Assembly: GCF_003858645.1 (NCBI RefSeq)
Contig: NZ_RQJP01000004.1
Span: forward strand, 372,001-436,000
Origin: Larkinella knui
Lineage (GTDB): Bacteria > Bacteroidota > Bacteroidia > Cytophagales > Spirosomataceae
Direction: 5' to 3'
DNA length: 64,000 bases
The position numbers and the translations under genes are program-made. Below the pieces are notes generated by a model. It was not told the DNA's origin, made no database searches, and saw nothing but the letters and a program-made list of their open reading frames with translations. This document shows, in pieces, positions 1 to 7,120 of the stretch (its first letter is position 1; every line of letters starts with the position of its first letter).

Positions 1-91
1 TTTTAGGGATTGAATATAAAAGTTTACATCAATAAATGAAAAAGACTAGTTGTGTTTATATTTCAAAAAAAATGCGGACCGAATCCCTGGC

Positions 92-937
92 TTACTTCCT
101 CCGAATCAAATACATCCTTCCCCGTTCATTCGTCATCACCAGATCCGTGTTGTTCACAAACGCCAGCCCCTCCGTTTGGCCCCGCGGAATCCGGAGGCAG
201 CGCGTCGGGTGCTGGAAGTTGACTTGCCGGTTTTTCAGCTCGAACAGAAAGATTTTGCCGTAGGTCAATACCGCCAGCGTTTGGCCGTCCGGGCTGAGGG
301 CGGCATCCGTCACCATGCTTTTCAGAAAAACGCTGTCGGCGGGAACCAGGGCGTAGCTTCCGGCCCGGGCGGGCATCCCATACAGGTTAACCCATCGCCG
401 GGGCTTCGACCGGTTTTTTGAGATAAGGAATAGGCTGTCTTTGGTAGCAAAAAGGGCCTCGCTGTCGAAATTACGCGTATCTTTCAACGCCGGAAAGGAT
501 TTCTGTCGGGCGTAATGAAACGTAATTGGCTGAAAATCGTTAGGTTGTTTGGGGTCGATCCGGTAAATGCGTAGGTCGGTTCGGGCGTTGGCGTTATTGC
601 CGATGTCGCCAATAAACAAAGCCGTCGTGTCCTGGTTCGTGAGGGCCTCCCAGTCGCGGTTTTGCAGCATTGGCAAAGGCAGTGAATCGACGAGCGTGCC
701 GTCGCGGGCCACTTCGTAGAGCGTGGGCCGTCCTCCGCTGTCGTTGTGCGTCCAGAACGTATTGCGATTGGCCCGATACGACAGCCCGGAACTTTCGTTG
801 ACCACCGCGGCCAGCCGTCCAACCCGCGAAACCGTATAGTGAGTCCGCCCACTGCGAAAACCGCTGCGTTTGTTCTCGGCGTGGCAGGAACAAAGGGTCA
901 CTTTGAGTGAAAATAAGAAGAGAAGAAAAGAGGACAT
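92..937 (-). CDS. Beta-propeller-like lipoprotein, SdiA-regulated/esterase-like type
   Basis: A 281-residue protein from the ATG at 937. An upstream in-frame start at 1048 would add 37 residues and overlap the divergent gene; I reject it because the ATG at 937 is followed directly by a lipoprotein-like leader ending in VTLCSC. The body has spaced blocks typical of propeller repeats, such as SSGLSYRANRNTFWTHNDSG near the start, then ENWEAL-like and IGDIGNN segments, DSEALF, and a late SPDGQTLAVLTYG blade. This suggests a secreted or outer-membrane beta-propeller. No catalytic residues could be assigned. It is divergent from the permease gene at 990 with a gap of 52 bases, so both promoters must be compact. 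Function unknown; the family assignment is tentative. Confidence 0.6.
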   Translation of the reverse strand: MSSFLLFLFSLKVTLCSCHAENKRSGFRSGRTHYTVSRVGRLAAVVNESSGLSYRANRNTFWTHNDSGGRPTLYEVARDGTLVDSLPLPMLQNRDWEALTNQDTTALFIGDIGNNANARTDLRIYRIDPKQPNDFQPITFHYARQKSFPALKDTRNFDSEALFATKDSLFLISKNRSKPRRWVNLYGMPARAGSYALVPADSVFLKSMVTDAALSPDGQTLAVLTYGKIFLFELKNRQVNFQHPTRCLRIPRGQTEGLAFVNNTDLVMTNERGRMYLIRRK

Positions 938-989
938 TCGTAGCGTGTCTAGACTAGTTTTCGGTAAACCGAATACCGCACCTAAAAAT

Positions 990-2126
990 ATGGAAAACAA
1001 ATTACCTGAAGTCAATCTGCCGTCGTATGTCCGGTTTGCCTGCATCATGATTGTGCTGACAATTCTGGTTTACTGGCTGTCGGCCATGCAGGAATTGATC
1101 GTGCCGCTGGTATTTTCAATTCTGTTTGCCATGATTCTTTACCCGATCAACCACCGGCTCGAACGCTGGCGGGTACCGCGCGTACCTGCCATTCTGGTGT
1201 GTCTGGTGATTGTGATCGGCTTTTTTTACCTGCTTTTTTACCTGATTTCTCTGCAAATCAGCAATTTTACCGCCGAAGCGCCCCGATTACTCGAACGCGG
1301 CAATCAAATTCTGGACAAATTGCAGACGTTTGGAGAAGACCGATTTCACATCGAACGTTCGAAAATGGTGGCCGAAGCCCGGAGTTACGTCAACAACCTG
1401 ATTCGCGAAAGCGGTTCTTTTTTGACGTCGACCTTGCTGGCGACGACCAACACGCTGTCGACCATCTCGATTGTTCCGCTGTATATCTTCTTCCTGATGC
1501 TGTACCGCGACTTCTTCCGCTCGTTTTTCTACAAAGTATTCAAAAGCACGAAGCGGGCCAAGATCGACATCGTTTTTGGCCGGATTTATACCGTTGTCAA
1601 GGATTACCTGGTCGGGCTGGTGCTGGTCATTGTCATTGTGGGCGTTCTGAACACCGTCGGCTTGCTGATTCTGGGCATCGACTACGCCGTCTTTTTCGGT
1701 TTTCTGGGTGCGTTCATGATTCTGATTCCCTACATCGGGATTTTGATCGGATCACTTTTACCGGCGCTGTTTACGCTGCTAACCCACGAAAATCCCCTGG
1801 TTGCTCTGGGCGTGATTGGCGTATTTTCGTTCGTGCAGATCCTGGAGGGCAACTTCATCACGCCGTATATTGTCGGTTCGAAAGTCAGTATCAATCCGCT
1901 GGCGGCCATCATCGTATTGTTACTCTGGGGGCAACTCTGGGGTGTTACCGGACTGATTCTGGCGCTGCCGATGACGGCTATTCTCAAGGTGATCTTTGAT
2001 GCCGTCGATCCGCTCAAGCCGTACGGTTTTTTGCTGGGTGAAGCCGAGCGTCAGAAGACCAAACCCTTGAATGTGAAGGAATTTACGGATAAGTTGCCGA
2101 AAAAAGTAAAAGATTTGGTGGACTAG
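990..2126 (+). CDS. AI-2E family transporter (PerM/TqsA-like permease)
   Basis: A 378-residue polytopic membrane protein. I chose the ATG at 990 (MENKLPEVNLPSYVRF) over an upstream start at 870 because everything before it overlaps the divergent lipoprotein gene. A hydrophobic pair lies in the first 80 residues, a long soluble stretch follows (about 85-150), and several membrane segments occupy the C-terminal half, with the family-typical late segment containing GNFITPYIVGSKVSINPL. This arrangement and length match the AI-2E/UPF0118 family, which exports signalling molecules or ions in the members studied; the substrate here is unknown. The last ~35 residues are a charged cytoplasmic tail. 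The gene converges on the Lon-N gene across a long palindrome. Confidence 0.85.
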   Translation: MENKLPEVNLPSYVRFACIMIVLTILVYWLSAMQELIVPLVFSILFAMILYPINHRLERWRVPRVPAILVCLVIVIGFFYLLFYLISLQISNFTAEAPRLLERGNQILDKLQTFGEDRFHIERSKMVAEARSYVNNLIRESGSFLTSTLLATTNTLSTISIVPLYIFFLMLYRDFFRSFFYKVFKSTKRAKIDIVFGRIYTVVKDYLVGLVLVIVIVGVLNTVGLLILGIDYAVFFGFLGAFMILIPYIGILIGSLLPALFTLLTHENPLVALGVIGVFSFVQILEGNFITPYIVGSKVSINPLAAIIVLLLWGQLWGVTGLILALPMTAILKVIFDAVDPLKPYGFLLGEAERQKTKPLNVKEFTDKLPKKVKDLVD

Positions 2127-2452
2127 TAATGAGTCAAATTCCGGCCTGCGGTTAAAATTGCCGGTGGTGCTGTTACTCGCGCGTAAAGTGTTTTAGCGGA
2201 CGTTTCGTTATCGCTCGCGTGTCGCGAGTGACCTGTATTTGGAGGGCCTCCGGCCCGTATATAGCCCTCCAAAATGACGCTAATTATCTAAAAGCTAGAC
2301 TACGGGCCGGAGGCCCTGTGAATAGAAATCACTCGCGACACGCGAGCGATAACGAAAACACGCGAGCGACAACAGCCATAATAGCCGGACAACAACATCG
2401 GGGGCTTTGGAACCGTTTTAACGGTTTTCGATTTTTCGTCACCAGCCCCACG
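2127..2452. repeat. Nested palindromic element in a convergent gap
   Basis: The gap between two convergent genes holds no plausible gene. It contains a perfect 29-base inverted repeat (arms 2203-2231 and 2329-2357) enclosing a second perfect inverted repeat of 16 bases (2244-2259 and 2301-2316). A further 8-base pair (2239-2246 and 2265-2272) competes with the second. The outer arm carries TCGCTCGCG/CGCGAGCG motifs, and another copy of CGCGAGCGA lies at 2360-2368. No U-tract follows the stem, so this is not a classical terminator, although it could stop transcription from both sides. It resembles a REP/MITE-like element. Confidence 0.8.
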
Positions 2453-3081
2453 CTAAAATTTCAACGGATCCAGATTCTTGAAATGGCCGTTCATTTTGAT
2501 GCGGTCTTTGGTGCGTTCCATTTCGGCCACCACCGGCACCACCCGATCCAGGTGGCGGATCAAAAACCGCTGGCGTTCGTTTTCGCGGCCAATGGTCAAC
2601 AGTTCGTATTCTTCGTCAACCGATAAACCGATTTTGTGTGCAACTCGGAACGATAGCAACGGAGTGGTTTCATCAATTTCGGATTTAATCTGCAACAGCC
2701 GGTAGAGCCGGGTCAGTTTTACGATCAGCTCATCCAGATGATCGCCTATTTCGGGGTCGATTTCAACCACTTCTACCGTGCCGCCCGCGTAGAGTTTTCC
2801 CGGAGCCGGATTTTCGAAATTAGCAATTTTGAAAATCCGCAGCCCTTTCGATTTGATGTCCATTCGCCCGTCATCGTAGCGTTTATGCAGGCTGCTTACG
2901 CGCATTTCGGTGCCGTAGCCGGGCAGTTTATTGTTGATAAACGCCGGAATCCCAAACGTTTGTTCTTGTTCCAGACATTCCGAGATCAACTGCCGGTAGC
3001 GTTCTTCAAAAATGTGAAGGTTTAAATCCTCGTTGGGATAAACAACCAGACTCAGGGGAACAGAGGCAAATAAATTTCCAT
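2453..3081 (-). pseudogene. Lon N-terminal (substrate-binding) domain protein, frameshifted near its start
   Basis: The gene should start at the ATG at 3081, just behind the gldH stop. The first frame reads MEIYLPLFP and meets TGA at 3054-3052. The second frame continues the same protein without loss as PLSLVVYPNEDLNLHIFEER and stays open to 2453. One missing base in the C run at 3055-3058 (four G on the plus strand where five would restore the frame) explains this exactly. The whole product would be about 209 residues, normal for stand-alone LON-substrate-binding-domain proteins of Bacteroidota (PF02190), which lack the ATPase and protease of Lon. The remaining intact frame would need a TTG start at 2989 and would lose the conserved first strand. 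The break may be a sequencing error, a real mutation or phase variation. Confidence 0.8.
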
Positions 3082-3082
3082 G

Positions 3083-3556
3083 TTAGAGTTCTTTTTCCAC
3101 CGTCACGCCCACACTGTAAATCTCCGGCAGGGGGTTCTGACGCATGTATTGCCGCAAGCGGATGGTGTATTTTCCGCGCCGGGAAAACCGGTAATTTTTC
3201 ATCATACTGATCCGGTGATCGAACAGATCGCCCAGGCCGTCGCCATACGGTTTTCCGGTTTTCGGGTCGAGCAACGTCAGTTCATCCTGTTTCGATTCCA
3301 GCATTTTTCCCGTGCCGTCCAGCAGATAACGGCGAATGTATAAGTTATAATACGGATACGAAACGCTATTGCGGATGTTGTAATAAATGGAATAGGTGGC
3401 CGTTGTGTCCTCAATGTCGAAGGTAAACTCCGGTGTGTTTTTGATATACCACGTCCCGTCTTCGATGTCGTCGATTCCCTTGTAAACCGCCTTTTCATCG
3501 CAGCTAACGAGCAGCAACCACAAACCGGCCAGCAATCCTATCGGTAATTTTTTCAT
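3083..3556 (-). CDS. gldH: Gliding motility lipoprotein GldH
   Basis: A 157-residue lipoprotein with a signal ending LLLVSC (lipidated Cys19). The body fits the GldH family: a WYIKNTPEFTFDIED block, then a YSIYYNIRNSVSYPYYNLYIRRY strand region, then a late LRQYMRQNPLPEIYSVGVTVEK strand. GldH belongs to the Bacteroidota gliding/type 9 secretion set, where it is an envelope lipoprotein needed for gliding in Flavobacterium; its exact role is unknown. It is followed after one base by the Lon-N-domain gene, so the two probably form an operon. A good promoter match lies just upstream (3571-3601). No other gld genes are in the window. Confidence 0.85.
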   Translation of the reverse strand: MKKLPIGLLAGLWLLLVSCDEKAVYKGIDDIEDGTWYIKNTPEFTFDIEDTTATYSIYYNIRNSVSYPYYNLYIRRYLLDGTGKMLESKQDELTLLDPKTGKPYGDGLGDLFDHRISMMKNYRFSRRGKYTIRLRQYMRQNPLPEIYSVGVTVEKEL

Positions 3557-3570
3557 GAGCTGTCTTTCTA

Positions 3571-3601
3571 CAAAACTACGACCCTGCCGCTTAGATTCAA
3601 A
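3571..3601 (-). promoter_or_regulatory. Bacteroidota-type promoter for gldH
   Basis: On the minus strand TTTG (3601-3598) is followed after 19 bases by TAGTTTTG (3578-3571), an exact match to the Bacteroidota housekeeping consensus TTTG-N19-TAnnTTTG. Transcription would begin near 3564, only a few bases before the gldH ATG. Confidence 0.7.
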
Positions 3602-3645
3602 TTAAGCCGGATGGGATTCTCCATACTAAAAAACTACGGAAATAG

Positions 3646-3676
3646 TTTGCAACCTAGGTAAACCGTTTTATATTCG
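3646..3676 (+). promoter_or_regulatory. Bacteroidota-type promoter for the blaI operon
   Basis: TTTG (3646-3649), 19 bases, then TATATTCG (3669-3676), one base off the TAnnTTTG consensus. It is divergent from the gldH promoter. A BlaI operator would be expected to overlap it if the repressor controls its own operon, but I could not define a clear dyad. Confidence 0.55.
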
Positions 3677-3748
3677 TAATTAGTGAGCCGAGCGCTTCGG
3701 CCACCCCCGGTTTTATCCGGATTGAGATGGTAACCTAAAACAAGCACG

Positions 3749-4111
3749 ATGGAAAAGTTAACTGCCAAAGAAGAAGAAATTATGCAGGTGTTGTGGAAAG
3801 TCGAGCAGTCGTTTGTGAAAGACATGCTCGCCTACTTCACCGACCCGCCTTTGCATTACAATACTGTTTCGACCATTATCCGGAACCTGGAAGAGAAGGG
3901 CTACGTCGGTCATCAGGCGTATGGAAATACGCACGAATATTACCCGATTATCAGCAAGGAGGACTATCAAAACCGCTTTGTGCTGAAAAAAGTCGTGTCG
4001 GATTATTTCGATGACTCCTATAAAAATCTGGTGAGCTACTTTGCCAAAAAGGATAAAATTTCGGTGGATGAATTAAAGGAAATCATCACCATGATCGAGA
4101 AAGGGCAGTAG
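3749..4111 (+). CDS. BlaI/MecI/CopY family transcriptional repressor
   Basis: A 120-residue winged-helix regulator. Residues 1-75 hold the helix-turn-helix: LTAKEEEIMQVLW at the start and a recognition-helix region around HYNTVSTIIRNLEEKGYV, both characteristic of the PF03965 family. The C-terminal third forms the dimerisation helices. Relatives repress by binding dyads and are inactivated when a BlaR1-type protease is triggered. The M56 protease gene follows after two bases, so they are translated together and form a sensor/repressor pair. The lack of a nearby beta-lactamase suggests the circuit serves another envelope or stress function, as is common in Bacteroidota. Confidence 0.93.
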   Translation: MEKLTAKEEEIMQVLWKVEQSFVKDMLAYFTDPPLHYNTVSTIIRNLEEKGYVGHQAYGNTHEYYPIISKEDYQNRFVLKKVVSDYFDDSYKNLVSYFAKKDKISVDELKEIITMIEKGQ

Positions 4112-4113
4112 CC

Positions 4114-5838
4114 ATGAGCCTGTTGATTTACCTCCTGCAAGCAGGCCTGATTCTGGCGGTGCTGACGCTCTGCTACCGGCTGCTGCTCCGCCGGGCCACC
4201 TGGTTTGACCTCAACCGGTATTTGCTCGGGCTAAATGTCGTACTGGCCCTGGTGCTGCCGCTGGTCGAGCTGCCCGACTTCCGGCCCGCGCCCGTCCGGC
4301 AGCTGGTGCAGAAAACCGTTCCTAATTTTCGGGTGGCCGACTGGAAAGTACTGGACTGGTCGCGGCTAAAATCGGTTTCGCCCGCTCCACGGATTCAAAA
4401 ACCGAAAGAGCAGGTGCCGGATGCGTTCATGGCCGTCCAGCCCAACGAAACGCCGTTTAACGGGCAGAAATTGGTGCTGTGGGCCTATTTGGCGGGGGTA
4501 ATCTTTCTGGCCGGGCGGCTGCTGGTGCAGCTTTGGTCGCTGGCACGTCTGATCGCACGGTCGGAGCGGTCGTGGGAGGACGGCATCTGGCTGGTGATCA
4601 ACGCGGAGGTTGACGCGCCGTTTTCTTTTTTTCACTGGGTGATTCTGAATCCGGCCTTGTACGAATCCGACGAATTCGACCAGATTCTGGTGCACGAACG
4701 GGTGCACTGCCGGCAGTGGCACAGCCTGGATATGCTGCTGGCCGAAGTGTTGCGGGTGGTCTTCTGGTTTAATCCGTTTGCCTGGTGGCATCAGCGGTTG
4801 GTGCAGGAAAATCTGGAATACCTGGTCGACCGGGAAGTGCTGAACGAAGGCGTCGAGAAAAAAAAATACCAGTACTATCTCCTGAAAGCCAGTCTGGCCG
4901 GCGAAGTGCCTATGCCCGTCCGGCCGGTTACCAACTCGTTCAACCAGCCGCAGTTGAAAAGCCGCATTTCAATGATGAACCGGCCCCAGTCGACCAAAAG
5001 CTGGCACACCTACCTCTTTTTTGGTTTCGTTGTGGCTTTTTCCTGTTCGGCCTTTTCTTTCCCAAAATCGGTTTCCAGGTACGTTGTCGACAATCGGTTT
5101 GGCGTTTTTGGACTGATTACCGCCGTTACAACCGCCCAGGATCTGGACGTGATGCAGGCGGTTTTTGCGGAAAGGGGCATCGGCATGCGCTATCAGGCCG
5201 ACATCAATCCCTCTGGCCAGATCGACCACATTTCGGTGGAGATAAAAAACGGAAACAAACTGATCGCCCGAACGCTGAATCAAATTCCGCCGTTTGTCAT
5301 CACGGCGGTTCAACCCGATCCGTCGAAGCCATTCGTTATTCAGACCACCCGCCGGGTGATGCAGTTGCCCGACACGTTATTCTCGATTTGGGAACACGAA
5401 AAACCGGTGGTGGTGCTCAACGGCCGGGTGCTGAATCTGCGTCCCGGACAGCCGTTCGGCTTCGGCTCCGTGTCTGATTATAAACGAACGGTACTGACGG
5501 CGCAGGAAGCCATGAAACGGTTTGGCAAAACCGGCCGATACGGCGCTACGACGATTGACGGGAAAATTCTGGATGCGGTTTTCTCCGCCAATCCGGAAGT
5601 GATGGCGATGGGGCGCCAGCTTTTGTATAAAAAAACATTGTTGCCGGATCAGCTCAAACTGTTTACGTTTCTGATCGACGGAAAGCCGGGTTCCTACCAG
5701 CAGTTTCGGCAATTACCCGCCGACGACAAGATTTCGGTGGCGATTTTTGACAAAGAAACCGCCGGAACCGTCAAGCCGACCTTCACCACCAAAGGTCTTG
5801 TGGCGGTGACGACCAGAAGTCAATTAGTAGCTGATTAA
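4114..5838 (+). CDS. BlaR1/MecR1-like M56 metalloprotease sensor
   Basis: A 574-residue membrane protease. Helices lie near residues 3-25, 32-50 and 125-145, and the zinc motif is HERVH (His194, Glu195, His198), followed by the family block FWFNPFAWWHQRLVQENLEYLVDREVL, which supplies the third ligand region. After the protease domain comes KSRISMMNR and another membrane helix (about 295-315). The periplasmic tail replaces the penicillin-binding domain of classical BlaR1. That tail ends with a segment (VVVLNGRVLNL ... AMKRFGKTGRYGATTIDGK) resembling the plug motif of SusC-type receptors, a feature seen in Bacteroidota M56 proteins. By analogy it cleaves or triggers removal of the BlaI-type repressor upstream. 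The signal is unknown. Confidence 0.88.
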   Translation: MSLLIYLLQAGLILAVLTLCYRLLLRRATWFDLNRYLLGLNVVLALVLPLVELPDFRPAPVRQLVQKTVPNFRVADWKVLDWSRLKSVSPAPRIQKPKEQVPDAFMAVQPNETPFNGQKLVLWAYLAGVIFLAGRLLVQLWSLARLIARSERSWEDGIWLVINAEVDAPFSFFHWVILNPALYESDEFDQILVHERVHCRQWHSLDMLLAEVLRVVFWFNPFAWWHQRLVQENLEYLVDREVLNEGVEKKKYQYYLLKASLAGEVPMPVRPVTNSFNQPQLKSRISMMNRPQSTKSWHTYLFFGFVVAFSCSAFSFPKSVSRYVVDNRFGVFGLITAVTTAQDLDVMQAVFAERGIGMRYQADINPSGQIDHISVEIKNGNKLIARTLNQIPPFVITAVQPDPSKPFVIQTTRRVMQLPDTLFSIWEHEKPVVVLNGRVLNLRPGQPFGFGSVSDYKRTVLTAQEAMKRFGKTGRYGATTIDGKILDAVFSANPEVMAMGRQLLYKKTLLPDQLKLFTFLIDGKPGSYQQFRQLPADDKISVAIFDKETAGTVKPTFTTKGLVAVTTRSQLVAD

Positions 5839-5859
5839 GCCCTTTTCCTGAACCTGTGC

Positions 5860-6951
5860 ATGAAAATGAAAGCCCTATTCCCGCGTGAGCCGGCGCAATT
5901 TCGCTTCGTCAATCAGTTCGGCCCCCGGTTTCTGAAAAACCGCATTCAGATGATGAACCGGGCGACCCGCTCCCGGCGGTCGTGGCTGGTGTACGTGGTG
6001 CTGTTTGCGGTTACGGGTTTGGTCACGGCGGTGGCCGCGGTGGAAAAGCAGCAGAAAGCGCCTTTGACTTGGATTAAGAAAAAACCGGAAGCTTCATCGA
6101 AACCGGTAGCTGTCCATTCGGTCATGATCAGGCAGCGTCATTTGGTGGCCGACTTGGAAGCCGTTCAAAAACCGGTGGAGGAGTTGGTGGCAAAACCGGT
6201 GGTCAGTCTTCCCGACTCGGCTCAGATTCTTGAAGAAGTGCCGACGGTTAAAATTGAGAAGCAGAGCCGGTATGTGGCCCAAAAAGGTAAGTTGGTCTAT
6301 TGGGTGATTACGCCCAAAATGTCGTTTGCGGACCTGACAGAACTGAAACAGACCATCGAAAAGCTGACGTCATTTACGTTTGATTATAATCGAATCACGT
6401 TTGATCCGTTTCAGGTTTATATCGATGCCATTGCCGTAAAGGTACACAAGGAAAAGGGTAGTGCCGGTTCGGTATATGAAGGCGATGAAAGTGACCAGCC
6501 CATCAAGTCGATTGGCGGCTATTTAGCGGAGAGCGGTTCGCTGGGGATGGGCTTATCCAGTTTTGGAATGCCGGAATCGCTTCAACAGCTTGTGAAAGAA
6601 GATGAAAAAGCCGCCCTTGGACTGGTTGCTGAAAACTGGATGGCGTATCTTATCCATAAAAATCAAAAAACCGGAGCGGGCAGCAGTTCGACCGTAAAAG
6701 GGAGTTGGTTGCGCGAAAACCCAGGACGTAGAAACGAAAACCTGGGCGTTTTTATCAATGCAAGTGGCCAGGTTCAGCTTTATCATACGGAACGTGTTAC
6801 GGTGCTCATCAACGGAAAAGAAATGAATGCGAGCGAAGTTCCGAGGCTCGATCCAAAGCAACTCCATACGGTTATTGTGAAAGATGTTTCGGATGAATCT
6901 GCCGGGCCGGGGCGCAAAAAGCGGTATGTCCAGATTTTCCTCAACCAGTAA
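5860..6951 (+). CDS. BlaR1-like membrane protein lacking the protease domain
   Basis: A 363-residue protein starting MKMKALFPREP. Its first 35 residues include KNRIQMMNR, matching the KSRISMMNR linker of the M56 protein just upstream, and a single membrane helix follows at about 44-62. The rest is periplasmic and ends with VTVLINGKEMNASEVPRLDPKQL, comparable to the plug-like tail of the BlaR1 protein. It thus looks like the C-terminal half of a BlaR1 relative without the HExxH domain. It lies 21 bases after the protease gene and is probably co-transcribed. It may be a partner or competitor of BlaR1, or a partial duplication that has since diverged. A similar protein is encoded at 21820. Confidence 0.65.
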   Translation: MKMKALFPREPAQFRFVNQFGPRFLKNRIQMMNRATRSRRSWLVYVVLFAVTGLVTAVAAVEKQQKAPLTWIKKKPEASSKPVAVHSVMIRQRHLVADLEAVQKPVEELVAKPVVSLPDSAQILEEVPTVKIEKQSRYVAQKGKLVYWVITPKMSFADLTELKQTIEKLTSFTFDYNRITFDPFQVYIDAIAVKVHKEKGSAGSVYEGDESDQPIKSIGGYLAESGSLGMGLSSFGMPESLQQLVKEDEKAALGLVAENWMAYLIHKNQKTGAGSSSTVKGSWLRENPGRRNENLGVFINASGQVQLYHTERVTVLINGKEMNASEVPRLDPKQLHTVIVKDVSDESAGPGRKKRYVQIFLNQ

Positions 6952-6961
6952 GTTTTTAATA

Positions 6962-7083
6962 GGAACACGGCCGGGTCGCCGTTGCGATTCAGCGGATGGA
7001 ACGGATCAAAAAACGGATTTTAATTTTAATCGGTGTAAATCGGTTCCATCCGCTGAATCGCAACGGCGACCCGGCCGTGTTCC
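6962..7083. repeat. Perfect 41-base inverted repeat
   Basis: Arms 6962-7002 and 7043-7083 are exact reverse complements over 41 bases, separated by a 40-base AT-rich spacer that carries no gene. The element fills most of the gap between the BlaR1-like gene (stop at 6951) and the M16 peptidase (start at 7121). There is no T tract after the right arm, so it is not a canonical terminator. It shares no sequence with the other inverted repeats in the window. It would form a very stable hairpin in RNA. Confidence 0.85.
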
Positions 7084-7120
7084 CATCCCAAATTACAACC
7101 TGAGTTTACTTCCCTCAAAA

